This document shows positions 11,921 through 23,940 of a stretch of 64,000 bases of DNA, one piece after another (positions within the stretch are counted from its first letter, which is position 1; each line of letters opens with the position of its first letter). The stretch is from Opisthocomus hoazin. Lineage: Eukaryota; Chordata; Aves; Opisthocomiformes; Opisthocomidae. The translations under genes were made by a program, and so were the position numbers. Location: assembly GCF_030867145.1 (NCBI RefSeq), contig NC_134440.1, positions 8,370,001-8,434,000 on the forward strand, read 5' to 3'. The notes below the pieces were generated by a model. It was not told the origin of the DNA and made no database searches. It saw only the letters and a list, made by a program, of their open reading frames with translations.

Positions 11921-14900
11921 GGGTGCTCCTTCCTGTGCTTGCCTCCGTCAGCACCCGCTTACGAACCCTGCAACCTCCCTCCTGTCGTCGCCACGGGGTC
12001 TGGATTGCAACCCTGAGCTTGGTCAATGGCATGCCCATAGCGGTCAGAAAATGGTGGCCTGGGCTTCGCGCTGGGCATGGCAGTGGCTGGCAGCAGGCAG
12101 CTGCCCGATGGGCTCTGCCAGAGCTGCTTGCATCATGTGGGTCTTCTCCCAGCCCAGTGACTTCATTTAATTAATGACTGAATTTCACAGGGCTTTTCCC
12201 TTTATTAGATAAACTAACTTGACTTTAAAATTGGTCTGAATGTGTGGCCTTTCAGGGGTGAAAGAATATACCAATTGACGCCCAGCAGAACTATTTTTGG
12301 GTCTTTTATTATGCTGTTTCCTTTTCTTTTGTGTGTGTGGCGATGCGGCTGGGCTCGGCGTTTGCGCGGTGTAGAGGCGTGTGAAAGGCCTGTCCTGCTC
12401 CTCAGCGAGCCACGTGCCGGGAAGCGCCGGGGAGAGGCTGTGTCCCCCGTGTCGGTGGAGTTTCTGGCCTGGGAATTTCCACGTTGTGCAGCAGATTGAA
12501 TACACAGGGGGGACAGCGATCAGCGGGACTTTCTTAAAACTTTGTGGTGAAATACAAAGGGCTCTCTGTTTGGCTAAGCCTTGGGAATTCAACATTTGAA
12601 ATGTGTGTTTCTGAGCGGCTCTGCGAAGTTCGATGCGAAGGCTGCTACTAAAAGTGGTTTCAGAAAGAAAAACGTAGATATCATCCCACAGAATAAGGAA
12701 TGTGCCGTGTCGCTCACCCGCCCTGGGGCCTCGCTCCGCTCCTTTGGCTTCGGAGCAGCGTCGGCGAGCGCGGAGGAGAACTGGGGAAGGGTGATGGTGG
12801 AGGTGGCACCGGGCTGCTGGGCAGCTGCTCTCCTGTGCAGCAGCGTGGGGCCATCTCGGAAGGAGAAAGCACGGCGGTGGCCTGGATCCGCTCCGCTCTC
12901 GGCACACCAAAATGCGGTTCCCATCTTGGGTTTTACAACTGAAAACACACAGCCCCTTCGCCGGGCGGGAACACGATGGCAGAGCTGATGGAGGGGAGCG
13001 ATTAGCTTTTGGGAGACGGCTGGCAGCGTGGAGGTGCCGCCTCGCCGGGGTTATGGATGGCCGGGCGTGCCTGCCGCAGCCGCGCTCGGCCTCCTCCTCT
13101 GCTCCTCGCCGGGCCCGAGGCAAGCGCGGGGACAGACTGATGCTTCTCATATCATAAATCCAAAGAGCAGCCGGAACCCTGGTCCCGCCAAGGCGAGCTG
13201 TGCTGGAGGCTGCCGGGCTGGCTCGGAGGCGCAGGGCCCGGCTGTCGTTAGTGCCAGTCCAGCCCCGCTTGCCCGAATTGGTCTGATCCTCGCTCTCCGT
13301 GTTGAAAATCTCTCCTTTGATCATAGAAAACCAGGATGGTCTCGTACCGAGAAACCGAGCTAGCGCAGAATGGCCGTGGGAAGGTATTTGTGAAGGGGCA
13401 GGGGGGAGTGATGGAAAAAATGTGCATGCGTGTGTCCGCCTGTGCCGGTTCGCTGCTCGGTTCTGAAGCAGCTCGGCCTCTCGGGCGTGCTCTGTAACTT
13501 CGGTTTTTGCGTGAAGTGCTCGCTGCATCTGAGACGCAGTGGCTGCTTGGTCAAGCACGATACCTGCTTGATAAATCTGGTATCATGAGATTTATTTTGG
13601 CACGAGTGGTTTTGTTGGAAGCCGTCGCCTCAGCGATGGCGCTGGTGGTGAGTAAGGATGCTGAAAACCGTGCGAGGGGAAGGCGGGGGTTCGCTGCTCC
13701 CCGCTCGCTTCCGGGGAGCCGTGGGGACAGGGTGACAGGCACGGGCTCGTCACCGAAGGGCTGCCGCTAGCCGCAGCCGCAGAGGGAGCTGGGCTGGGCT
13801 CGGTGGGAACACGGAGCAGCCATCCCGTGTTGGCACCGTCTCGCAGGACGGCAGCGCGGCTTCCCGAAAAGGAAACGAGAGCCATCGGTCATTTTGAGAA
13901 ACGCCTCGCTCGCTGGGGTTTGCCGCAGGGCTTTCGCAGCAGCGAGGCAGTGGGACACGAGCCGCCCCGGCGCTGGGGTCACCGGGGGGGAAGTGGCCGC
14001 GCGTCTGAGCCCCCCTGGCCGGCGGGAGACTTCCGGCTGCAGCCGCGCAAGAAACGGGACCTTTTTTTCCCCCTCCTCTTTTGAAAAAGGAAGCTCTTTG
14101 CCTCAGCGCCTACGAGCGCTCGTAGGAGTTGCAGAGACGGGTGAGCTGTTGCAGGAGTCATCTGCCGAGGCCAGAAACGCAGGTAGGAGCTTGCTGCTGC
14201 GCCGGGTTGGGGATTTCCCCCCCCCTCCCGAGTGTTGTCAAACCCCTGCTCGGTGCTAGCGGGGAGCGCTGGGTGTTGCTGGGAGCAGTCGTGGGACTCT
14301 GGAAGAGGGTTTTGGCTGTTCTGCCGCTGCGGGGAGGGTAGGATCCGACAGGAACGCTGCTCGCACCCGGAAAGCCTCGGGACGAGGCAGCAGGCTCCGA
14401 GGGGAGTTGGTTCCCCGGGGTGCTGGGGGAGGTGAGTGTCTCTCCTTTTCTCATACCCACTCTGAGCGGTGTGTAGAAGTAACCAGGAGCTGGGGAAGCA
14501 ACCGGGCTCTGCCCGGAGCCTGGTTTTAAAGTCAGGCAGCGCTGCGTGATCCGCCATTCCCGGCGAGGGAAGAGGGACAGCGGAGCCCTGCCCTGGCTTG
14601 CCACCAGCGCTGGGACTGGAGCTGCAGGACAGGGAGAGAGGGGAGAGCAGGAGCTTTCGGGCAGGGCAGGGAGGGCCAGGCCTCGGCAGCCCTGCCCGGG
14701 CAGGCAAGTCGCCTCCTGAACCCGCACCACGCCGAGCCGCTCCCCTCGCGTCCTTGGGAATAGCGGAGCAGCTGGAGGTTTGTCCGTGCTCCAGACAGCC
14801 TGCCGCGGCGTGGGGCGTTCTGCGGCAGTTGTGGATCTCGGAGGGGTGGCCAAGGTCCTCTCGGAGCACCACTGACATCTGCTGTAATCTTGGCTGGCTG

Positions 14901-16631
14901 CGAAGGAGGAGTAAGCAATATGTCCTGCACGTCTGCTTGGGGAGGATTTTTTTTCCCCCCTCACCTTTGAAGCTTGCGAATACCGTCCGGGTGCGTTGCA
15001 CGTCCCATTCCCTAATGGTTCCCAACCAGTCCTTTCTGTCCTGCGTGAAGGCCGTGTCTCAGTGCTGCCCGCGCTGTGACTCCTGCCCGCGGAAGCAGGT
15101 GTTGTACGTGTGAGATCGTCTTCGAGCAATGTCAGGGATGCTTTTGGTCCCTCTGCCTTTTTCCCTAGGGCTAAATGTTTCTTTCAGCTCCGTTGCAGTC
15201 AAAGCCTGTAATTAAATAGGCTGCATCTGCTTGGGGTCTTAGCTACTCGTTTTGCTAATGCCTTCAGACGGATGCTGCTGTGTCAGGCTCCCCACTTCTC
15301 AGGAATGAGCTCTCCGTAGGAAGAGGAAGTTTGTCTGTAGGACGGGTACTGCCTTGATGCCGCAGGAGCCATATTAAAAGCCTCCTCACCCTGTTCAGGT
15401 GACGATTTCTTCTGGAAAATGGTCGGTGTTCGCTTCTTGATGCACGTGGCCAAGCCCAGGGGATGTTTGGGTTTTTTTTCCCTGCAGTTTTGCCATTCCG
15501 TGTCACCCCCTCCTCATCTCTGTGCCGGGCCCTGCAGCCACGGCCTGACCCCAGCTCGAGAACTCGTCCTTGTCCCGCGGCAGGGCTGGTGCCTGGCTGC
15601 AGTCTCGGGCCGGCTCGGATGCGAGCGGAGTCGCTGGAATCGGACAGATCTTACAGAAAATAAGCAGGAACAGAGTCGTACCGCGCTGAGGATGCTGCCA
15701 GTCCTCCGGGAGCCGTGTGGAGGGCGACGCTCGTGCTGCTTTATGGTTTGTTTGTTTTAAAGGACGTTTCTTTCTCCATCTCCAGCATAAGGAAATGATT
15801 GCGTGCAAATGCATCCCCGGGACTGATTTCCTGCTGGGGATCGCGGCAGGCTCGGCACCTGCTGTCCACATTGTTGGTGGCTTGGAGCAGGTCCTGCTTC
15901 GGCTCCGGACGTGGCACCGCGCGGAGCGGGCGCAGTCCCCGGGTGCCTCTGCCTCGGCGTTTTGCTGCAGGATGTGGTCAGGCTGTGACACAGCTCTCGG
16001 TAACCAAAGCTGCTGCCTCGTGCCCAGACGTCCCGCCGCGCCGTTTGCTACTTCCCCTAACCACGCCTGTGCTGTGGTCACACGCCTCCTAAGGACACGT
16101 TTTCGAGGGTTTTCTTCTTTTCGACTCTCACTCAGGGTCGCAGCAGCTGTTTTAGCGTGTGTGGCAAAAGCACGCGTGCCGTGAATTCACCTTGCAGCCC
16201 AGAGTGGATCTCGCTGAGCCGCGTTAAAATCGGGTTTTGGTTTCTCCCGACGCGTGTCGTGGCCCGTGTCGCAGCAGGAGTTTGGACCTCTGCTGTTACA
16301 GAGGTTACTGAGCCCGTTCCCGCAGGAAAAGCAGCGCTGGGAGATGTCGAGCCTGCTCTTAGTGGGATGAACTGAAGTGGTTTGAGTTTTCTTCCTTGCC
16401 ATAATTAAATAAGAAAAACAAGAGGCCTTGGTTTAAATCTTTGTAATCTTTCTCCGGAGAAGAAGTGCTGATTAGCACGCTGCAGCATCCGTCGGAGACG
16501 GGCTGAGCTGCGCGAAGGTGGACTTGACCTTGAATTTGGGATTTTCCTGCCAACATTTGAGGGCACAGATTACTTATTTGAACAACACTGTGGCTTCATG
16601 TAAACCTAAGCAGATCTCTGCTTGGTGACAG
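11921..16631. other. Probable MOB3A 5' intron, no gene seen
   Basis: Mostly GC-rich non-coding sequence. Several long overlapping open frames exist on both strands (for example around 12200-15000), but none shows a recognisable domain, splice structure or codon signature. I treat it as intron of MOB3A or intergenic. Confidence 0.45.
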
Positions 16632-17920
16632 GTGGAAGAAAAGAAGGTTATCAGGAGTAGTCAGCATGGATTCACCAAGGGGAAATCATGCCTGACCAAT
16701 CTGATAGCTTTCTACGATGACATGACTGGCTGGGTAGACGAAGGGAGAGCTGTGGATGTTATCTACCTTGACTTCAGCAAGGCTTTCGACACAGTCTCCC
16801 ATGATATCCTCCTGGGGAAGCTGAGGAAGTGTGGGCTGGATGAGTGGTCAGTGAAGTGGATAGAGAACTGGCTGAATGGCAGAACTCAGAGGGTTGTCAT
16901 CAGCGGCGCTGAGTCTAGTTGGAGGCTGGTGACAAGTGGTGTCCCTCAGGGGTCAGTACTGGGCCCAGTCTTGTTTAACTTCTTCATCAACGACCTGGAT
17001 GAAGAGTTAGAATGTACCCTCAGCAAGTTTGCTGACGACACCAAACTGGGAGGAGTGGTAGATACACCAGAAGGCTGTGCTGCCATTCAGCGTGACCTGG
17101 ATAGGCTGGAGAGCTGGGCAGAGAGGAACCTGATGAGGTTCAACAAGGGCAAGTGCAGGGTCCTGCACCTGGGGAGGAACAACCTCATGCACCAGTACAG
17201 GCTTGGGGTGGACCTGCTGGAGAGCAGCTCTGCGGAGAGGGACCTGGGTGTCCTGGTGGATGACAGGTTAACTATGAGCCAGCAGTGTGCCCTGGCTGCC
17301 AAGAAGGCCAATGGGATCCTGGGGTGCATCAAGAAGAGTGTGGCCAGCAGGACAAGGGAGGTTCTCCTTCCCCTCTACACTGCCCTGGTGAGGCCTCATC
17401 TGGAGTACTGTGTCCAGTTCTGGGCTCCCCAGTTCAAGAAGGATGAAGAGCTACTGGAGAGAGTCCAGCGGAGGGCTACAAGGATGGTGAGGGGACTGGA
17501 GCATCTCCCCTACGAGGAGAGGTTGAGGGAACTGGGCTTGTTCAGCCTGAAGAAGAGAAGGCTGCGAGGGGACCTTATAAATGCCTACAAATATCTGAAG
17601 GGTGGGTGTCAGGAGGATGGGGCCAAGCTCTTTTCAGTGGTGCCCAGTGACAGGACAAGGGGCAATGGGCACAAACTGAGGCACAGGAAGTTCCGTCTGA
17701 ACATGAGGAGGAACTTCTTCCCTCTGAGGGTGACGGAGCACTGGAACAGGCTGCCCAGGGAGGTTGTGGAGTCTCCTTCTCTGGAGATATTCAAGACCCG
17801 CCTGGACAAGGTCCTGTGCAGCCTGCTGTAGGTGGCCCTGCTTCGGCGGGGGGGTTGGACTAGATGACCCACAGAGGTCCCTTCCAACCCCTACTATTCT
17901 GTGATTCTGTGATTCTGTGA
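16632..17920 (+). mobile_element. CR1 LINE, 5'-truncated, with intact RT C-terminal frame
   Basis: An uninterrupted frame of 399 codons (16632-17831) encodes the reverse transcriptase and C-terminal region of CR1 ORF2: [41 protein letters not shown] and the catalytic FADD at 17028-17039, then LSYEERL-like and [13 protein letters not shown]-like C-terminal motifs. There is no start codon; the frame begins mid-domain because the copy is 5'-truncated. The TAG stop is followed by about 90 bases of 3' UTR and the diagnostic ATTCTGTG octamer repeated to 17920. The intact frame suggests a fairly young insertion, but it lacks the endonuclease and most of the element. Confidence 0.96.
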
Positions 17921-19050
17921 TTTGTTTGCCAGCTTCCTTACAAAGTTATGGAAACTCTTTATTTGCCCGATTAGGTAAGGCGTCAGCTGTACTTAATTTC
18001 TGTTACTTGATTTGTTTCTCTGTCCAGCACATGTGAAATAATATTTTTTGGTACACATTCTGCCCTAAACTTCCATCAAAGAGCAGCTCGACACAAATTA
18101 TACGAGGGGATGGATGTGGGAACAAAGGAGGTATAATTAGCTACAGATAAACAGAGCTGTGCTGCTTGTCAGCATCCTTTCAGATCTTAACTTGTGTCTC
18201 ACCCTCTTGGAGCTAATTCTTTGCCACAGACTGGAAGAGGAAGGTGAGCTTTCCCTGGTCTCCCAGCTTTCAACCAGCCTTGAAGTCAGCTAAACTGAAG
18301 TGAAAAGTATGTTTATGGTCTGTCTGCAGCTGCAGAAGAGGCTGTGGCTGCGCTGAGAGCTGGTGTTATTTCAGGATACTCTCTTTCCAGGTGCCTGAGC
18401 TGTGACTTCTTCTTCTTCTTCTTGTTCCCCTCCCCCAGTTTGTGCCCGGTTCCCAGTGCTACGGCAGCGCGCAGCCCCTGCTCGCCAGGCGCTTTCGTTG
18501 GTGTGCAGCTGGCCGCGGATCTGAGCTTTGCTGGAGGTTGGTCGTAGCCTCACCTTCTCGGCAGGCTGATTTGCAAAGAGGTGGGGGGGAAGCGGAGGTG
18601 AAAAATCTGACCCAGGTAAAACCCAACTTGTAACTCTTTGGTGTGTCGGAGCTGAATGGGGGGGGTCTCCTTGTTTCTGTGGGGTTTGGGTCTCAGCGTG
18701 CTGATGTCGGGGTGAGCAGCAGCGATCGCCTGCAGAGGCCACGCTGGGGAGGACTGCGCCCCGACGTCTCGCTCTGCCCCTTCCCGTCGCGCCTCTACCC
18801 TCTGGGGCTGGCCCCTCCGGCCCCACGCTGCGCGAGGGAGGCCTTCCAGGGGCAGCTCTTCGTTCTGATCCGCCGCAAGCTGGGCTGCGAAGAGGAGGGG
18901 GAGGAAGGAAAGCTGGCGTCGGCTTCCCCCGCTGCTCAGATCTGGGGCAAGGGCCCAGATGGTATCCCAGATCTCTTCCTATGGGATTTAGGCAAGGTTT
19001 CCTGTTGAGAGCACTGCTTCTAATCGCTGCCCTTCTGTGCTGCCTTGCAG
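17921..19050. other. MOB3A 5' intron end
   Basis: Non-coding sequence between the CR1 copy and the exon that carries the MOB3A start codon. A stretch at 18770-18990 has an open frame ending at 19008, but I recognise no domain in it. It ends in a strong acceptor (TGCTGCCTTGCAG) at 19050. Confidence 0.5.
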
Positions 19051-19171
19051 ATCGGGACCAGATGAGCAGAGGGAGGTTTCTGTGAAGATCAGAGCCCCGG
19101 GAAGTGGCCCAGCAGCGCCACGTCTCTGGCTGTCATCGCTACAGACCTGGAAAAGCAAGAAGAGAAGCAAA

Positions 19172-22100
19172 ATGTCCCACGCTTTAAAGCAAGTGTTCAA
19201 TAAAGACAAAACCTTCCAGCCCAAGTGCAAGTTTGAGCCGGGGACTCAGCGGTTCGAGCTGCACAAGAAGGCTCAGGCCTTGCTCAGCGCTGGCCTTGGA
19301 CTTGAAAGTGGCCATCCAGCTGCTGCCGGGAGAGGAGCAGAACGACTGGGTGGCCGTGCACGTGGTGGACTTCTTCAACCGCATCAACCTGATCTACGGC
19401 ACCATCAGTGACTATTGCACGGAGCACAGAATCACAGAATAGTAGAAGCAGTCCTGCCCTGTCGTGTCGGGGGGCCCCAAGTACGAGTACCAATGGCAGG
19501 ACGAGCACGAGTACCGAAAACCCACGGCCCTGTCTGCTCCCCAGTACATGAACCTCCTGATGGACTGGATTGAGGTACAGATCAACAACGAGGACATCTT
19601 TCCCAGGAATGTTGGTGAGTTTGGGCTGGGGGGGGCAGAAAGGGGCTGGTGCAGAGCCTTCTGCTTTGAGCTCTTGGGTCCCGTTCCTGGTCCGGGAGAT
19701 GCCGTTGCACAGGTCACCCACAGAATCACAGAATGGTGGGGGTTGGCAGGGCCCTCTGTGGGTCACCCAGCCCAACCCCCTGCCCAAGCAGGGTCACCCA
19801 GAGCAGCTGCACAGCACTGCGTCCAGGCGGGGCTGGAATATCTCCAGAGAAGGAGACTCCACAGCCTCCCTGGGCAGCCTGGGCCAGGGCTCCGTCACCC
19901 TCAGAGGGAAGAAGTTCTTCCTCGGGTTCTTCCACTGCTACCTGAGTAGCAGAGCTAGTTCCTTCATGCTGCGCAGAGGCTGGCGGCGTAGTAAGCTCTT
20001 CCAAGCACTTGAGAAACTTCAGAGCTCTTGTGGAGTGCTAAAATACCCCGAGCTGTGCCAGATCCCCTGTGGAGTCCTGGATCCCTCGAGGAAAGCCGAG
20101 CTGAGCCTAGGCAGCGAAAACAAGAGGCTGCTCTTGGAGAAGTCGGTCTCTGACATGACTCTTGCATCGTTCATGCTAGATGTGGTCTCCTGACGGACGG
20201 CTCTTTCGGAGCTGATTGCTAGCTTGGGTTCGAGGCGCGTGCTCGGCATCGGCCTGGTGATGGTGGCCGCGTTTCCATAATTAGCCTCTTCATTATTACA
20301 GGCTGGCGTTAGCTGACTCTGTCCTTTCTAGCTCGGGGCTTCCTGGCGTGCCCTCGGCTGTTTGTTGCAGCGGGGTGGGATGCTGACATGTGCGGGGAGG
20401 GAGGGGCAGGGTTTGATCTGTTGCCAGGGTGATGGAAAGGAGAATTTGGCCAAAGACACCTAAATCTGCATATCCAGGCGCAGTTTTGTGTACTGGCTTT
20501 GGGACAAGGATTGTTGGCTTTTTTGTTTATTTTGTGCTGAGTAAGACATGAGAACTCAGTGTCTAACGCGTGAGGTAAATATGATTGATCCCATCCAGAG
20601 CTTTCATCTTCTGGGATGCCAAAGACAAGAGGCAGCAGAGCTCCCTCCCTCCTGCCCCGGCGTTCATCCCGTCGGAGCTCTGATGGGACGAGGTTGGCCT
20701 CTGACAGGGACACGTCTGCCGCCTCTGCCACACCGGCGTCCGCGGAGCTCTGCCAGAACGCTGCTGAAACCCGGCGTGAGCGGGCAGAGCGGGGAGCTGG
20801 GCCGTAAAGAGCCGGTCCTTCAGACAGCCGCAGCGCTGCAGTCCTCCCCACCTGTTCCTCCAGTCGCCCAAACGGCTGCTGCCTGGCTTTGGCGTTGCTG
20901 TTTCCAGCTCCGCTTCTACCAGATTCCTCGCCCTTAAGGCTGACTGACGTGCTGCGGTTCTTGCGGAGCGCTGAAAGGGTCGAACTAATCCCCGCTCCTC
21001 CAGAAGCAACCTGTGTGGACTTTAAAGTGTAATATTCTGCAGAGATGGGCAGCTGGCCAGGCCACTCCGCTGCAGGGCCCTGGCTATGCAGATCCTGAAG
21101 CGCTGCCACCTTTAAAGGGGACCTTAAAGTCTTTCATTCTTAACCAAAGAGCTAAAGACAGACCAAAATACGAGATAACTGTGAGGAGTGAACAGCACCG
21201 AGTCTTGCTTTTGGGAAGTTGCTGCTGGAGTGGAACTCGGTTGTGTCTGGTGTTTGTGTAAACACGACGAGTAGGAGTAGAAGAGAGCTCTGTCAGACTG
21301 CAGCAGCTGCTGGGAATCTCCGAGGCTGGTCTCTTGCTTTCGGTCGCTGGCAGCGATCGATGGCGCGCAGCGCTCCGTCGCTTAAGAAATCTGTGCTTTG
21401 AAAAATCTGATCCCAATGGAAGGGAAGAAGGAGAGGGGAACTGGGAATTACCAGGGACAGAAGCCCTTTGGCCTCAATCTGTCAGTTTCATCAATTTATT
21501 TTAGCCCCGAGGAACTGGTTTTGACTTGGCTGAAGGTTTCTTGTGGTCGTGCCTCCCCTCCCAGGTACTCCCTTCCCCAAGAACTTCCTCCCAGTGGTGA
21601 AGAAGATCCTGTCCAGGCTGTTCCGGGTCTTTGTCCACGTCTACATCCACCATTTCGACAGGATCACCCAGATGGGGTCGGAAGCCCACGTCAACACCTG
21701 CTACAAGCACTTTTACTACCTCGTGAAAGAGTTCAGTCTCATAGACACCAAGGAGCTGGAACCGCTGGTGAGTGGCTGCCTGAGCTCGGGGCACGCGTTG
21801 GTCTGTCAGGGTCCGCAGCCGGTGGGGTGGGCTGGGGCTGGAGGGGTCGCAGAGGTCTCTGGAGCCTCCTCAAAACCAGTTCCCCAAATTCAGGCCATCG
21901 GTTGGCCTCGCGGTTTTACTGTCGGGGAACTGGGAGTGGGGACGTGTGAGCGCAGCTGAGCCGGGGCCGGTTGGGCATCGGTTGGGGGAAGCTGACTTGT
22001 TCCCCAGCAGCCTCCTTGCGTTTCTAGCAGCTGGCTCGCCGTGGCTGCATGCGCAGAGGGAAGAGTGGAACCTCCATCCCTGCGCTTACTTCCCATGCTG

Positions 22101-22651
22101 AAGATCAAGGACAACACCACTGCCTTCACAAGGAGTCTGGAGGGTGGGACCAGTTAGGCCTGGGAGGTGGTGATGGTGTTTCTAAAGCCGTGAGCAGCAG
22201 AGCTGACGTGCAGAGCCGTTGGGCAGCGGTGCCTGGCCACGGGGGGAGCAGGGACCTGCCCAAACTGGAGCTCTCGGTAGCGTAGAGTCGTAGAATCACT
22301 GAGGTTGGAAAAGACCTCGAAGATCAAGTCCAGCTGTCAACCCAACACCCCCATGCCTGCCAAACCATGTCCTGAAGTGCCACGTCTACACGGTTTTGAA
22401 CCCCTCCAGGGATGGGGACTCCCCCACTGCCCTGGGCAGCCTGGGCCAAGGCCTGACCACTCTTTCAGTGAAGAAATTTCAGGAAAGCAATAAAGCAGTG
22501 TCACCACGTGCCTGAGAAGGGCATTTCCGACTACACAAAGGTGAGGCTTTCTCATCTGCACCCTCACCTGGCAGTCTGGATCTTCATTCGTGGTCCCTTG
22601 TCTTCTCTGTCCCTTTGGCAGAAGGAAATGACCTCCCGGATGTGCCACTGA
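19172..22651 (+). CDS. MOB3A: MOB kinase activator 3A, first coding exon disrupted
   Basis: Coding exons are 19172-19614, 21565-21767 and 22622-22651 (TGA 22649-22651), joined by GT-AG introns in phase. The upstream part of the first exon, from the acceptor at 19050, is 5' UTR with a short 8-codon uORF at 19062. MOB3 proteins are small zinc-binding adaptors of the Mob1/phocein family that bind MST/NDR-type kinases. Family motifs seen: [51 protein letters not shown], and [17 protein letters not shown] with the zinc-site histidines. Two lesions occur in the first exon. One extra base near 19296-19297 shifts the frame. A 24-bp insertion at 19425-19448 adds two in-frame TAG codons between the paired zinc-site cysteines. 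Without both, the length would be about 216 residues, as in human MOB3A (217). Either the gene is inactivated in this individual or lineage, or the assembly is wrong here. Exons 2 and 3 are clean. Confidence 0.9.
19425..19448 (-). repeat. 24-bp insertion matching the CR1 3' terminus, inside a MOB3A exon
   Basis: The inserted bases start CACAGAATCACAGAATAGTAG, the exact complement of the terminal CTACTATTCTGTGATTCTGTG of the CR1 copy ending at 17920. Four bases, AGCA, flank it on both sides and could be a short target-site duplication. It lies in reverse orientation, as does the larger CR1 fragment about 270 bp downstream. Confidence 0.75.
19720..19929 (-). mobile_element. CR1 LINE fragment in MOB3A intron
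   Basis: About 210 bases of the CR1 3' end in reverse orientation begin with CACAGAATCACAGAATGG and continue through the complement of the conserved CR1 tail. It lies in the intron just after the first MOB3A coding exon and ends at CTTCCTCGGGTTC. Confidence 0.93.
19930..21564 (+). other. MOB3A: MOB3A intron between coding exons 1 and 2
   Basis: Non-coding intron sequence without recognisable genes. It ends in the acceptor CCTCCCCTCCCAG at 21564. Confidence 0.7.
22283..22495 (-). mobile_element. Older CR1 LINE fragment in the last MOB3A intron
   Basis: Sequence starting TAGAATCACTGAGGTTGGAAAAG and including the complement of a CR1 3' end resembles a different, older CR1 subfamily from the other copies in the window. 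It is diverged and non-coding. Confidence 0.75.
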
Positions 22652-23940
22652 GACCAGAGCTTCCTGCGCCCGCCTCGGCGTCTCTCCTGAGGGCTCCGAG
22701 TCCCGCTCCTGCGCCGGAGCCGTGATGCAAGCGAAGAACAGAGAGACGCTTTGTTAAAGAAATCTATATATTTTTAATGAGTTTCAATGTAAAACTGTGA
22801 TGTTGCAGGAATATTTTTTTGAAGATGCTCTAGATAAACTAGTTTTTTTATAGTAATTTCTATTAAAAAGAAAATATATATATTTTGGGCTGCTTGGTGG
22901 AAATGCTCGCTGTTTGGGGAGGGAGGAGCCGCCCCGTGCTGCCTCTGCCTCGTCCCCTCTCTGCAGCGGCACCAAGCGAGCCGAGCCGAATGCCTCAAAG
23001 AGCCACGCGGTGTGGCTGGTGCTGCCGTGGCAGCAGTGCTTCCCTCCCGACACCCATTTCCCACCCGGGAAGGGAGGTTACCTGGGGACCGGGGAAGAAA
23101 CGCCAGTGTACGTGGATCCCCTGCGGTGCTGTTTGGTTCCAGCACCTCTTCCACCGGCTGCGAGTCCCGTTTTGGGACAGAGCTGCTTTTGTGCTCGCCC
23201 TCCGCTTGGCCTCCTGTCCCCGAGGCTTGGCCCTCCTTGCTTTCCCTCTGAAAGAAGCTGACCTTGGGTTTCTTTGGTGGCGAGGCCAGCGCTGCCACCG
23301 CTGATGGCGTCCGAGCCGAGCTGCTCCCTTCGCTCAGCCCAGCGGCGGGGTCCCACGGGGGCTGGGGAGCCGCGCTGGCAGCGTTCGGCCGGGCTCACCT
23401 GTGCCTGGGGGGAGCGAGCAGAGGGAAGGCGCTGGGACAGGCGTGGGGAAGCCGCTTCCCCATCTCGTGGTACGCTGACCCTGCTGAGAAGGAACTGGGC
23501 CGCTGGCCCTCCGGCCTCGCTTACTGGCGGTGTGGGGGCCATTTTCTGCTTCCCAGCAGGGTACGGAGCCTTCTCCCTCTTCCCGAGCAGCACGGCCCCC
23601 CGCAGCCACGCGCGTCTCGTAACCAAAGCTGCAGACCGACGGCCCTGCTGCTGCTCGCGCAAGCGACTCGGCGGCGTGGCGAGGGCTTTGCAGGGCCCCT
23701 GAGGTAGGTAGATGGGTCTACCTAGGATCCGGGCAGGAGGGTTTACAGTAGGAGAAAAGGTTTCTATGAACAATGACCAAAACGTACCGCTAACCACTTC
23801 TTCCTTACAAAGTTTTTCTGTGTCCTGGAATCTCTGTACGTATGTGACTCTCATTTCTCGTACTGTCGGTTGGACACTCGTACCAATACCACTATAGTTC
23901 TCTGAAACAGAACAATAAATTATGTCGTATTTACATAGCA
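22652..23940 (+). other. MOB3A: MOB3A 3' UTR and poly(A) signal
   Basis: Sequence after the MOB3A stop runs to a canonical AATAAA at 23914-23919, so the 3' UTR would be about 1.3 kb. An AT-rich block at 22760-22890 follows the stop closely. Open frames across 23078-23700 lie on both strands and are not supported as genes. Confidence 0.6.

Noticed and set aside
12185-15129. Minus-strand frames of 323-457 codons
   Set aside because: No recognisable domain, no supporting splice pattern, and competing frames on the other strand; the composition explains them.
16632-17831. 399-codon open frame as a host gene
   Set aside because: It is the CR1 reverse transcriptase C-terminal region, without a start codon and followed by the CR1 3' tail.
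18643-19008. Possible exon or gene before MOB3A
   Set aside because: Looks somewhat protein-like near 18840-18950, but I recognise no family and see no convincing donor; left as intron.
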